From CAWGLW01 sp963823525 (GTDB lineage: Bacteria; Pseudomonadota; Gammaproteobacteria; Steroidobacterales; Steroidobacteraceae): a DNA stretch of 64,000 nt. Both the position numbers and the translations under genes were made by a program. Location: contig CAWGLW010000006.1 in the NCBI GenBank assembly GCA_963823525.1, positions 496,001 to 560,000 on the forward strand, written 5' to 3'. This document shows, piece after piece, positions 43,208 through 52,294 of the stretch; position 1 is the first letter of the stretch, and each line of letters starts with the position of its first letter. Below the pieces are notes generated by a model. It searched no databases and was not told the origin of the DNA. It saw only the letters and a program-made list of their open reading frames with translations.

Positions 43208-44911
43208 ATGACTGACACGGTCCACCCTATCCACGCAGGCGGCGCGCGTGGCGTCGCGCCCGCCGGCCCTGTCGTCTCGCCACGCGGCACGCACCTGGCT
43301 TGCCGTAACTGGCTGATCGAGGCGGCCTACCGGATGCTGCACAATAACCTGGACCCGGAAGTGGCCGAGCGCCCTGAGGACCTCGTGGTCTATGGCGGAA
43401 TCGGGCGTGCGGCGAGAAACTGGACATGCTTCGAACAGATTCGCCGGGCGTTGATTGCGCTTCAGCCGGACGAGAGCCTGCTCATCCAGTCGGGCAAAGC
43501 GGTCGGCGTGTTCAGGACGCATGCCGACGCGCCCCGCGTCCTTATCGCCAATTCAAACCTGGTTCCTCACTGGGCCACCTGGGAAACGTTCAACGACCTC
43601 GACCGTCGTGGCTTGATGATGTACGGGCAGATGACGGCCGGCTCATGGATCTACATCGGCAGCCAGGGCATCGTGCAGGGCACCTACGAAACGTTCATGG
43701 AGATTGCCCGCCAGCACTACGAGGGCAACGCAGAGGGACGGTGGATTCTGACGGCGGGCCTCGGCGGCATGGGCGGCGCGCAGCCGCTGGCGGCAACCAT
43801 GGCCGGCTTCAGCATGATCGCCGTTGAGTGTGATGAATCACGCATCGATTTCCGTCTGCAGACCGGCTACGTCGACCGCAAGGCGACGTCCGTCGACGAA
43901 GCACTGCAGATCATTACCACGGCGAACACAGACGGACGTCCGATATCGGTCGGCTTGCTCGGCAACGCGGCCGAGATCCTGCCGGAACTCGTCCGGCGTG
44001 GGGTCAGACCCGACCTCGTGACCGACCAGACTTCGGCGCACGATCCGGTGAACGGCTACCTGCCGATCGGCTGGACCGTCAGCGAATGGCGCTCAAAGGC
44101 GAAATCGCAGCCAGATGCGGTGGCGAAGGCCGCCGTTGAATCCATGGCCGTACACGTCCGGGCCATGCTGGCCTTTCACGCACAGGGCATTCCAACGATC
44201 GACTACGGAAACAACATTCGCGAGCACGCCAGGAATGCCGGCGTATCGAACGCTTACGATTTCCCGGGTTTCGTGCCCGCGTGCGTGCGGCCGTTGTTCT
44301 GCCGTGGCAAAGGCCCGTTCCGGTGGGTGGCCCTATCGGGTGATCCGGAGGACATCTACAAGACCGACCGAAAGGTAAAGGAACTCATTCCCGACGACGC
44401 CCACCTGCACAACTGGCTGGACATGGCACGGGAAAGGATACAGTTCCAGGGCTTACCGGCGAGGATCTGCTGGCTCGGGCTCGGGCAGCGCGAAAAAATC
44501 GGCCTCGCGTTTAACGAAATGGTCAGGTCCGGCGAACTGAAGGCGCCCATCGTCATTGGTCGTGATCACCTCGATTCCGGTTCAGTCGCCAGCCCCAATC
44601 GAGAGACTGAAGCAATGCGCGACGGATCGGATGCCGTCTCGGACTGGCCTCTGCTGAACGCCCTGCTGAACACGGCAGGCGGCGCCACCTGGGTGTCGAT
44701 CCATCATGGCGGGGGCGTGGGCATGGGCTACTCGCAGCATGCCGGCGTGGTCATTGTCTGTGACGGCACGGATGAGGCCGCGGCAAGAATTGGACGCGTG
44801 CTGTGGAATGATCCGGCCAGCGGGGTCATGCGCCACGCTGATGCGGGGTACCCGGACGCCATCGCCTGTGCCGTCGAACAAGGACTCAATCTGCCGGGAA
44901 TCCTGCCGTAG
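43208..44911 (+). CDS. hutU: Urocanate hydratase
   Basis: A 567-residue NAD-dependent hydratase converting urocanate to imidazolonepropionate in histidine breakdown. Full-length family motifs are visible: VYGGIGRAARNW, YGQMTAGSWIYIGSQGI, GGLGGMGGAQPLAATMAG, DYGNNIREHA, DFPGFVPACVRPLFCRGKGPFRW and the C-terminal ATWVSIHHGGGVGMGYSQH. The ATG has GAGG seven bases upstream. No hutH, hutI or hutG lies in the window, and its neighbours are folate genes on the other strand, so it may be part of a scattered pathway. Confidence 0.95.
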   Translation: MTDTVHPIHAGGARGVAPAGPVVSPRGTHLACRNWLIEAAYRMLHNNLDPEVAERPEDLVVYGGIGRAARNWTCFEQIRRALIALQPDESLLIQSGKAVGVFRTHADAPRVLIANSNLVPHWATWETFNDLDRRGLMMYGQMTAGSWIYIGSQGIVQGTYETFMEIARQHYEGNAEGRWILTAGLGGMGGAQPLAATMAGFSMIAVECDESRIDFRLQTGYVDRKATSVDEALQIITTANTDGRPISVGLLGNAAEILPELVRRGVRPDLVTDQTSAHDPVNGYLPIGWTVSEWRSKAKSQPDAVAKAAVESMAVHVRAMLAFHAQGIPTIDYGNNIREHARNAGVSNAYDFPGFVPACVRPLFCRGKGPFRWVALSGDPEDIYKTDRKVKELIPDDAHLHNWLDMARERIQFQGLPARICWLGLGQREKIGLAFNEMVRSGELKAPIVIGRDHLDSGSVASPNRETEAMRDGSDAVSDWPLLNALLNTAGGATWVSIHHGGGVGMGYSQHAGVVIVCDGTDEAAARIGRVLWNDPASGVMRHADAGYPDAIACAVEQGLNLPGILP

Positions 44912-44925
44912 GCTCGCCGCGGTGC

Positions 44926-45822
44926 CTACACCGCTACATCGGCCCGGATATGCGGATGCGGGTCGTAACCCTCGAGCTCAAAGTCAGCCATTGTGTACTC
45001 GTAAAGTGATTCGGCTTTGCGCTTGACGACGAGTCGCGGAAAGGGCCTGGGGTCGCGCTCGAGTTGCTGCCTGGCCTGCTCGATGTGATTGAGGTAGAGA
45101 TGGACATCGAGCCCGTACCAGACGATCTCGCCGGCCTCGTACCCGGTTTGCTCGGCGAGTAAGGTCGTGACGAGGGCCAGGTTGGCGATGTTCCAGGCCA
45201 GCCCCAGAAACGTATCGGCACTGCGCTGAATCAATGCGCCGCACAGGGTGTTGCTGCCCTGGTGCACGTAAAACTGATAGTGCTTGTGGCACGGTGGCAG
45301 CGCCATCTGCTCGAGTTCGCCAACGTTCCAGCCGTCCCAGAGAATTCTGCGGTTCGTTGGATTCGCTTTCAGCTGCTCAACGACGTACTGGACCTGATCG
45401 ATTTCCCGGCCATCGCAGGCTTTCCACTTCCGCCATTGCTTGCCATAGACGGGACCGAGGTCGCCCCATTTTTCGGCGAAAGCCTTGTCACCGATGATCC
45501 GCGCTTCGAACGCCTCCTGCGAAATGTTCTCGCCGGACGCCTCACGGTATTTTTTCAATGGCCAGTCGGTCCAGATGCGTACGTTCTGTTCGAGCAACGC
45601 ACGAATGTTGGAGTCGCCTGAGAGCATCCACAACATTTCCTTGAACGCGGTTTTCCAGAAGACCCGTTTGGTCGTGAATACGGGAAACCCGGCCTGCAGG
45701 TCGAATCGCATCTCGCGGCCGAACAGGGCCTTTGTCCCGACGCCGGTCCGGTCTACGCGCTCGTCGCCTCTCTCGATCAGGTCGCGAAGCAGTGTCAGGT
45801 ACTGTTGTTCTGGATGGATCAT
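44926..45822 (-). CDS. thyA: Thymidylate synthase
   Basis: A 298-residue enzyme making dTMP from dUMP with methylene-tetrahydrofolate. The catalytic Cys is in MALPPCHKHYQFYV, preceded by RRILWDGWN, and followed by QRSADTFLGLAWNIANLALV and VWYGLDVHLYLNH. It has an insertion (about 95-150), as in longer ThyA enzymes such as that of Lactobacillus. I place the start at MIHPEQQYL; a GTG four codons upstream is possible. The gene follows lgt on the minus strand, a common gammaproteobacterial order. Confidence 0.96.
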   Translation of the reverse strand: MIHPEQQYLTLLRDLIERGDERVDRTGVGTKALFGREMRFDLQAGFPVFTTKRVFWKTAFKEMLWMLSGDSNIRALLEQNVRIWTDWPLKKYREASGENISQEAFEARIIGDKAFAEKWGDLGPVYGKQWRKWKACDGREIDQVQYVVEQLKANPTNRRILWDGWNVGELEQMALPPCHKHYQFYVHQGSNTLCGALIQRSADTFLGLAWNIANLALVTTLLAEQTGYEAGEIVWYGLDVHLYLNHIEQARQQLERDPRPFPRLVVKRKAESLYEYTMADFELEGYDPHPHIRADVAV

Positions 45823-45876
45823 GTCGTTTCGCACGGCGCCCGGGCTACGAGTCCCGTTGCGGAACCAGCAATGGAG

Positions 45877-46668
45877 TCAAACATAGTTCCCGGACTGCGT
45901 CCTGCGGCGGTAGGCGATGAACAGCATCCACAGGCCGGCCAGGACCATCGGAGTCGACAGAATCTGCCCCATCGTCACCCAGTCGAACAGAAGGTAGCCG
46001 CGATTGGCGTCCGGGACCCGCACGAACTCGATCAGGAACCGGAACACGCCATAGCAGACAAGAAAAAGTCCCGATGCGGCCCAGCGCGGCCGCGGCGTCG
46101 ACGTGAACCACCATATGATTAAGAAAAGCACGAGGCCTTCGAGGAAGGCTTCATAAAGTTGCGAGGCATGCAACGGCGTCCCGTCGACAATAACGGCCCA
46201 TGGAACGTCCGTGGGCTTGCCCCAGAGTTCACCATTGATGAAATTGCCGATCCGACCTGCCCCGAAGCCGATGGCGGGCAGTGGCGCGGTAAAATCGAAG
46301 ACATCGCCGATGTGCCGGCCGCGCTTGCGCGCAAAGACGACCAGGGCAATGAGGACACCGACCAGTCCGCCGTGAAACGACATGCCACCCTGCCATATTC
46401 GCAAGATGCTGAGCGGGTCGCTGAGCAGGGTCTCGGTGCCGTAAAACAGCATCCATCCCAGGCGACCGCCGAGGATGACTCCCAGGGCACAGTAGAAAAT
46501 CAGGTCATCGACGTCTTCCGGATTCCAGCTCGAACCCGTCTGCGCCGCCCGTCGGCGAGCCAGCCACCAGGCGGCCAGGAAGCCGAGCAGGTACATCAGG
46601 CCATACCAGCGCATTTTCAGTGGTCCGATCGAAATCGCGACCGGGTCGGGATGGGGATAGGTAATCAT
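45877..46668 (-). CDS. lgt: Prolipoprotein diacylglyceryl transferase
   Basis: A 263-residue, seven-helix inner-membrane enzyme that adds diacylglycerol to the lipobox Cys of preprolipoproteins, such as the two lipoproteins in this window. The key signature GRIGNFINGELWGKPTDVPW and the HGGLVGVLIAL segment are present, with MRWYGLMYLLGFLAAWWLARR at the N-terminus. It lies 54 bases upstream of thyA in the same direction, probably one operon. Confidence 0.96.
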   Translation of the reverse strand: MITYPHPDPVAISIGPLKMRWYGLMYLLGFLAAWWLARRRAAQTGSSWNPEDVDDLIFYCALGVILGGRLGWMLFYGTETLLSDPLSILRIWQGGMSFHGGLVGVLIALVVFARKRGRHIGDVFDFTAPLPAIGFGAGRIGNFINGELWGKPTDVPWAVIVDGTPLHASQLYEAFLEGLVLFLIIWWFTSTPRPRWAASGLFLVCYGVFRFLIEFVRVPDANRGYLLFDWVTMGQILSTPMVLAGLWMLFIAYRRRTQSGNYV

Positions 46669-46739
46669 TGGGCGGCTATTCTAGGGAAGCGCAGCGCGGG
46701 CCGCACGGGTCGCGACGGGATCAGCGGCCGGCGAGCGGT

Positions 46740-47966
46740 TTATTGCCGCAGGAGTCGACAGAAAAACGCTTTCAGGTAGCGCGTCTCCGGTATCGCAGGA
46801 TGTATCGGGTGATCGGGCCCCTGCCCGCCCACCTCCAGAAGTTGCGCAAATCGGTCGAGATGGCGTGCCGAGCGTTGTATCGCGGCGACGAGATCATCCG
46901 CGGCGAGATGATAAGAGCACGAGCAGGAGACCAGTATCCCGTCACGCGAAAGCAGTTGCATGGCCATCTGGTTCAGCTTTCGATACGCGGCGAGGCCCTT
47001 GCCAATATCGCGGCGGCGCTTGATGAAGGCCGGCGGGTCGACGACGACCACGTCATAACGAGCCCCCGCCTCTTTCAGGCCCGCCAGCACCTCGAATGCA
47101 TCGCCCTGATGGCAGTCCACGTCGAGTTCGTTCGCGACGGCGGCGGAGCGCAGCAGATCCAGTGCCTTCGAAGAGGCATCGACGCAGCTGACCGCGCTGG
47201 CACCGGCCCTGGCGGCCGCCAGGCCCCAGGCACCGACATAGCTGAACACGTCGAGCACGCGGGCCCCCGGAACGTATTTCAGAAATGAGCGCCGGTTGGC
47301 GGCCTGGTCGTAAAACCAGCCGGTCTTCTGGCCTCCAACGACGGGCACCTGGAATCGAACGCCATTTTCTTCGACCTCGACCCGTTCGACCGCCTCACCG
47401 AGCGCGGTCCTCGTGTATCTGGGCAGTCCCTCCAGATCACGCGCGCCCGTGTCGTTTTTCCAGATGATCGTCTGCGGACGCAGGACCTTTTCGAGTGCGG
47501 CCTGAATCTCACTTTGCAGGGATTCCATGCCGGCAGTACCGGTCTGACCCACGATTACATCGCCGAAGCGGTCGAGAACCAGGCCGGGCAGACCATCCGC
47601 TTCACCGTGGACCAGGCGATAATAGGGGCTGCCATACAGGCGTTCGCGAAGCGCCAGCGCGACCTGAAGCCGATGGACGAACAAGGCCCTGGCCGGCGGA
47701 TAGGCGGGATCGCGCCCGAGAATCCGGGCGCATATGAGCGCCTGCGGGCTGACGCTGGCATAGCCAAGGAAACGGCCCGCGTGGCTGACGACACGTACGC
47801 AGCAATCAGCGGACAGCCCGGTCAACGGCGTGTGCGACGTATCAACCTCATTGCTGAACACCCACAGATGACCGGCAGCAAGCCGCCGGTCCTCCCGCGG
47901 CTTCAATCGCAACTCGGGGAGCGCGGCGCCGGCGTGCGCCTGCTGTTCGCCAGATTGCATGATCAT
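46740..47966 (-). CDS. rlmI: RlmI-like 23S rRNA cytosine-5 methyltransferase
   Basis: A 408-residue SAM-dependent methyltransferase of the RlmI/YccW type. An N-terminal PUA domain (about 20-95: LKPREDRRLAAGHLWVFSNEV) precedes a central EEHEE domain and the catalytic domain, with VLDVFSYVGAWGLAAARAGAS as SAM loop, VVVDPPAFIKRR as motif IV and the catalytic Cys in ILVSCSCSYH. RlmI makes m5C1962 in 23S rRNA. Two close Met codons could start it. It is divergent from the DUF255 gene. Confidence 0.9.
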   Translation of the reverse strand: MIMQSGEQQAHAGAALPELRLKPREDRRLAAGHLWVFSNEVDTSHTPLTGLSADCCVRVVSHAGRFLGYASVSPQALICARILGRDPAYPPARALFVHRLQVALALRERLYGSPYYRLVHGEADGLPGLVLDRFGDVIVGQTGTAGMESLQSEIQAALEKVLRPQTIIWKNDTGARDLEGLPRYTRTALGEAVERVEVEENGVRFQVPVVGGQKTGWFYDQAANRRSFLKYVPGARVLDVFSYVGAWGLAAARAGASAVSCVDASSKALDLLRSAAVANELDVDCHQGDAFEVLAGLKEAGARYDVVVVDPPAFIKRRRDIGKGLAAYRKLNQMAMQLLSRDGILVSCSCSYHLAADDLVAAIQRSARHLDRFAQLLEVGGQGPDHPIHPAIPETRYLKAFFCRLLRQ

Positions 47967-48092
47967 GTCGACCTCGACCGGGGTGCTCCGGCTTCTGGCG
48001 GCGATGGAGCCGCCGCGCGGGTGGTGAAACCGTCGTCGCGTGACGTCATTCGGCTATAGTTCGCAGATTCTATCGCAAACGTACTGTTGTCC

Positions 48093-50174
48093 ATGCACCC
48101 TCAGGCTCCACGCACACACAAGAACCGCCTCGCTGAAGAGACCAGCCCCTATCTGCTGCAGCACGCAGACAATCCCGTCGACTGGCTACCCTGGGGTACC
48201 GAGGCACACGAGCGCGCGCGCAGCGAAAACAAGCCCATTCTGCTGTCAGTTGGCTATTCCGCCTGCCACTGGTGTCATGTGATGGCACACGAGTCGTTCG
48301 AGGACCTGACCACCGCCCGGCTGATGAACGACCTTTTCGTCAACGTGAAGGTGGATCGCGAGGAGCGGCCGGACCTCGATCGCATCTACCAGAGTGCGCA
48401 CCAGATGCTGACGCAGCGCGGCGGCGGCTGGCCGCTGACGATGTTTCTCTCACCGCACGATCACCGTCCGTTCTTCAGCGGCACGTACTTTCCGAGCGAG
48501 CCGCGATACGGAATGCCCGCCTTTCGGGACGTGCTGCAGAGGGTGGCAGAGTTCTACCGGCAGAACCCCGACGAAGTGCAGAGCACCGGCGCCGCGCTCA
48601 TTGAAGTGTTCGGGCAGTTGCTGCCGCCACCGGACACCGATAGCAATGCGCTGTCACGCACTGTGCTGGACAGCGCCAGGGCCACGCTGCAACGCGACTT
48701 TGACGGCCGCTACGGCGGCTTTGGCGACGCGCCGAAATTCCCGCATCCGATGAACATCGAGTTCCTGATGCGCCGCTGGCGCGAGACGGCCGCCGATGAT
48801 GAGCCCGATCTGCAGGCCTTGTACATGGCCACGCTGACACTGACGCGCATGGCCGAGGGCGGCATCTACGACCAGCTCGGCGGCGGATTCTGCCGTTACT
48901 CCGTTGATGCTCAGTGGATGATCCCGCACTTCGAGAAAATGCTCTACGACAACGGGCAGCTACTGGCCGTCAGTGCGCAGTGCGCTGTAGCCACGGGAGA
49001 TGAACTCTTCCGCCGGGTCACCGAGGAGACGGCCGACTGGTTACGTCGCGACATGGAGCACCCGCAGGGCGGATATTACTCGACCCTGGATGCCGACTCG
49101 GAGGGTCACGAAGGCAAGTTCTACGTCTGGCACCGCGATGAGATACGCCGGCTGGCGGAGCCAGGGGAATATGAAGTGCTCGTGAGGCGATTTGGATTGC
49201 AGAACGAGCCTAATTTCGAGGGTCGATGGCACCTGTACTGCTCGGAGCCGATGAGCTCGGTCGCGACGAGTCTCGATCTGAGCGAGACAGACGCGGCCAC
49301 CCGGCTCGCATCCGGCCGCCAGCGATTGCTCGACTTCCGCAATCGGCGCATCCATCCCGCACGTGACGAAAAGATACTGACCGCCTGGAACGGGCTGGCC
49401 ATCTACGGCATGGCGGCCGCCTCGCGCGCGCTGTCGCGGCCTGACTATGCCGCCTCTGCCTCGCGCGCCGTCGCGTTCCTGCGCGAGCACTGCTGGCAGG
49501 ATGAGCGCCTGCTCGCCGTATTCAGCAACGGCCAGGCCCGTTTCAGCGCCTATCTCGATGATCACGCGTTTCTCGCCTGGGGCCTGCTGGAACTGCTGCA
49601 GACACGCTGGCACGGACGCTGGCTGAGCTGGATCGTCGACTTGTGCGAAACGATGCTCACTCACTTCGCCGATACGCCCAATGGCGGCTTTTTCTTCACG
49701 GCGGACGACAGCGAAAGCCTCATACAGCGACCCAAGATTTTTGGTGACGACGCGACGCCTTCGGGCAACGGAATCGCAGCCCGCGTGATGATCCGACTCG
49801 GTTACCTGCTCGGCGAAACGCGCTACATCGATGCCGCAGAGGGCACTTTGCGTGCCGCCCGGCCGGTGATGGAGAAGTATCCACAGGCGCACACCAGCCT
49901 GTTGATGGCACTGGATGAATTGACCCTGCCACCGACAACGGTCGTGCTGCGCGGCCCGACCGATCAGCTCGAGAGCTGGCGTGGCGAGCTCGACAAGCTG
50001 TACGACCCGCGCAGACTCCTGTTCGCGGTACCCGAGGATGCCGAAGGGCTGCCAAACGCGCTCACCGAGAAAAAAGCGCGACCGGGCCAATGCGTGGCCT
50101 ATGTCTGCACCGGCATGACCTGCTCGGCGCCGATCACGACGCTGTCGGCACTGGTGGCCCAGCTGCGCGACTGA
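48093..50174 (+). CDS. DUF255 thioredoxin-like protein with glycosidase-like C-domain
   Basis: A 693-residue protein like bacterial YyaL and human SPATA20. The N-terminal 160 residues are a thioredoxin-like DUF255 domain with the CxxC-type site CHWCHVM in SVGYSACHWCH. The rest is an (alpha/alpha)6 barrel of the N-acylglucosamine-epimerase/glycosidase superfamily, with YGGFGDAPKFPHP, GGIYDQLGGGFCRYSVD and PHFEKMLYDN. No signal peptide is present, so it is cytoplasmic. Its reaction is unknown. The ATG at 48093 is preferred over an in-frame TTG two codons upstream. Confidence 0.93.
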   Translation: MHPQAPRTHKNRLAEETSPYLLQHADNPVDWLPWGTEAHERARSENKPILLSVGYSACHWCHVMAHESFEDLTTARLMNDLFVNVKVDREERPDLDRIYQSAHQMLTQRGGGWPLTMFLSPHDHRPFFSGTYFPSEPRYGMPAFRDVLQRVAEFYRQNPDEVQSTGAALIEVFGQLLPPPDTDSNALSRTVLDSARATLQRDFDGRYGGFGDAPKFPHPMNIEFLMRRWRETAADDEPDLQALYMATLTLTRMAEGGIYDQLGGGFCRYSVDAQWMIPHFEKMLYDNGQLLAVSAQCAVATGDELFRRVTEETADWLRRDMEHPQGGYYSTLDADSEGHEGKFYVWHRDEIRRLAEPGEYEVLVRRFGLQNEPNFEGRWHLYCSEPMSSVATSLDLSETDAATRLASGRQRLLDFRNRRIHPARDEKILTAWNGLAIYGMAAASRALSRPDYAASASRAVAFLREHCWQDERLLAVFSNGQARFSAYLDDHAFLAWGLLELLQTRWHGRWLSWIVDLCETMLTHFADTPNGGFFFTADDSESLIQRPKIFGDDATPSGNGIAARVMIRLGYLLGETRYIDAAEGTLRAARPVMEKYPQAHTSLLMALDELTLPPTTVVLRGPTDQLESWRGELDKLYDPRRLLFAVPEDAEGLPNALTEKKARPGQCVAYVCTGMTCSAPITTLSALVAQLRD

Positions 50175-50191
50175 ACCCGGCCGTATGGCCC

Positions 50192-51118
50192 TCAGTAGGC
50201 CGTGAGCACCTGGCCTGTGCCGGGCGTCTGAGCCTCGCCGCCGGCGCTCTCGAAAGAAACCGGCACCGATTCGCTGCGCATGCCCGTGTTGCGCAGAACA
50301 ACGAAATGCAGATGCGGACCACTCGAATAACCGGTGTTACCCGAGTTCGCAATGTATTCACCGCGCAATACGCGCTGTCCGGGCTTTACCCGCACCGTAT
50401 CCATCTGCAGGTGTGCGTACAGCGCGTTGGTGCCGTCTGCGTGCTGGATCTGCACGAAATTCGCCTCGTCGCGCTTGTCATTTTCGAGGCCGTGCCGGAA
50501 GAACTTGTGGGCGACATTGATGACCACACCCTCCCGCGCCGCGTGCACACCGGTTCCCACGGGCATTGCGATGTCGATCGCATTGCGGCTCGCCGGGTCG
50601 TTATGGGTAACCGCATCGGGCGGTGCCTGTGTCACCCTGAAGGACTGAGCGACGGCGAATGGCGCGCGATAGGGTTGAGTTGGCGCGTGCACGGCACCCG
50701 GGTCACCGATCACGTAGCCGTATTCGAAACCGATCTCAGCTTCACCCGGCGGCATCGGCAGATCGATCAGCGTCTCTCGGGCCCGCGCAGAGACCACTTT
50801 GCGCGCATTGCGCTCACCATCCGGCGCCGCAACCCGGATCGCAAACTCCACCGGGCAACTGCACTCGTTGACCGCCAGCATCACGACGCGGCCGGCATCG
50901 CTGCGCGCCTCAACGGCAATGCGTGGTGACGCGATAGGGGGTGGCAAAGTGACCACTTCGGAAGCCTGGTCAGCGTTCGGCGGGCGGTCCGTGTAGACCC
51001 AGTTGCCACTGTCGTCCTTATATCGGTAGGCACCAGCGAGCGCGCCCTGCGCAAAACAGGCCAGCAGCAGCATCCAGCGCACAGCGCGTCGAAAGGAAAA
51101 GCCCGTAACGTCTTTCAT
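50192..51118 (-). CDS. Exported M23 peptidase-like protein with DUF4124
   Basis: A 308-residue exported protein with a signal peptide, an N-terminal DUF4124 domain (AYRYKDDSGNWVYTDRPP), a middle beta domain and a C-terminal M23 (LytM) peptidase domain. The zinc motifs are the Asp in RNAIDIAMPVGTGV and the histidines in YAHLQ and SGPHLHFVV. In the first motif the usual His four residues before the Asp is replaced (ASRNAID), so zinc binding may be altered or lost, as in EnvC-like activators. It may cut or help cut peptidoglycan cross-links. Confidence 0.85.
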   Translation of the reverse strand: MKDVTGFSFRRAVRWMLLLACFAQGALAGAYRYKDDSGNWVYTDRPPNADQASEVVTLPPPIASPRIAVEARSDAGRVVMLAVNECSCPVEFAIRVAAPDGERNARKVVSARARETLIDLPMPPGEAEIGFEYGYVIGDPGAVHAPTQPYRAPFAVAQSFRVTQAPPDAVTHNDPASRNAIDIAMPVGTGVHAAREGVVINVAHKFFRHGLENDKRDEANFVQIQHADGTNALYAHLQMDTVRVKPGQRVLRGEYIANSGNTGYSSGPHLHFVVLRNTGMRSESVPVSFESAGGEAQTPGTGQVLTAY

Positions 51119-51178
51119 GGCCCTAGATTACCCGCGCGGCGGCCGGTTGCCAGCCCAAAAGCGGGCCGGACGGCCCGA

Positions 51179-51640
51179 TTATCCAACTGCCTCACGATTA
51201 CGCAGACGCTCGCGCAGTGCAGTGAGCAAAACACCGTCTGCCGCGGAGTCGAAAGCCCGCGCGACGGACCAGTCGTACGCCCAGGGATTGGCGGAGCGCA
51301 TGGCCATGGGCTCGTCGGCAAAACGCGGCAGCACATGCCCGTGCAGGGCGGGCTCAACATTGCCGAAAACCGCATAGTTGATCCGCAGTGCACCGGTCGC
51401 CCCGAGCACGGCCTGGCCGAGAGTCGCCAGGTCGGCCATGAACTGCTCCTGTTGCCTGGTACGCAGTGCATTGAGATGCGGAACCACAGGGTCCGGTAAC
51501 AACAGGCAATACCCGCGTAACACCTGCGGGTCGCCCATCACGGCCCAGCCAGACGGAAGACGGGTAATCATCGTCGGCTCGTCGCCCGTTCGGCACTTGA
51601 GGACACGATGATGAATGGCTGTCAGCCTTTCGCCGGACAC
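51179..51640 (-). CDS. HIT-family protein
   Basis: A 153-residue HIT-fold protein with the beta-strand segment GYCLLLPDPVVPHLNAL and the nucleotide-site region NVEPALHGHVLPR. Only two histidines of the usual HxHxH triad are seen (HGHV), so activity is uncertain. HIT proteins hydrolyse or transfer nucleotides. It begins four bases downstream of the HAD gene stop on the same strand, and probably belongs to the same operon. Confidence 0.75.
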   Translation of the reverse strand: MSGERLTAIHHRVLKCRTGDEPTMITRLPSGWAVMGDPQVLRGYCLLLPDPVVPHLNALRTRQQEQFMADLATLGQAVLGATGALRINYAVFGNVEPALHGHVLPRFADEPMAMRSANPWAYDWSVARAFDSAADGVLLTALRERLRNREAVG

Positions 51641-51643
51641 CGG

Positions 51644-52255
51644 TCAGCCTCGTCCGGGGGGCAATCGCACGCCCAGGCCCTGCAGACTGGTGCGCGTCAT
51701 GCCGGGATCGTGGTGCCAGAGGCCGTGCCAGCCGCAGCTGCGAGCGGCTTCGACATTTGCGCGCAGATCATCGATAAAGACCGTGGCGGAGGGCTCGAGC
51801 TCAAAGCGCCGCTCGGCCTCTCGATAGATCGCCCGGTCCGGTTTCGACGCCCCGACGCGGAAGGACGCCAGCGCCCCGTGCACCAGCGAGCCGAGTCCGT
51901 AATGCGCATCGACGTGAGCCCAGTGCATCTCGCCCATATTCGACAGGAGATAGACGCGGTACTCCGCCATCAGGCCCGAGGCCAGTTCGAACATCTCCGT
52001 CGCCGGCTCAAACATGTCCAGCCAGTGCTTCCGAAGTTCTTCACGATCGAGCGTCGCTGTCGCAGTGCCCGCAATGCGCTCGAGCATCTGCTGACCAGAG
52101 ATCTCACCACGCTCGTGCGCCTCGAGGCCGACTCTTGCAACCCAGGCAGGCAGGTCCGACATGTCCGCGCCCCCTTCCTGCAGATAGCGGACGAAGGGCT
52201 CATAGCGCAGCCCCAGCAGCACGCCACCGATGTCGAAGACCACGTTCCGAATCAT
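51644..52255 (-). CDS. HAD-superfamily hydrolase
   Basis: A 203-residue HAD-IA-type phosphatase related to YihX. Motif I is VVFDIGGVLLGL (nucleophile Asp8), motif II YLLSNMGE, motif III the Lys in RVGASKPDRAIY and motif IV ATVFIDDLRANVEAA. The helical cap lies between about residues 15 and 75. Substrates of this group are small phosphate esters such as glucose-1-phosphate. It is placed between the ComB-like and HIT genes. The exact substrate is unknown. Confidence 0.88.
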   Translation of the reverse strand: MIRNVVFDIGGVLLGLRYEPFVRYLQEGGADMSDLPAWVARVGLEAHERGEISGQQMLERIAGTATATLDREELRKHWLDMFEPATEMFELASGLMAEYRVYLLSNMGEMHWAHVDAHYGLGSLVHGALASFRVGASKPDRAIYREAERRFELEPSATVFIDDLRANVEAARSCGWHGLWHHDPGMTRTSLQGLGVRLPPGRG

Positions 52256-52294
52256 CCGTTCCTCCCGGTCATACCCCGGCGAAACCGCTCGACT

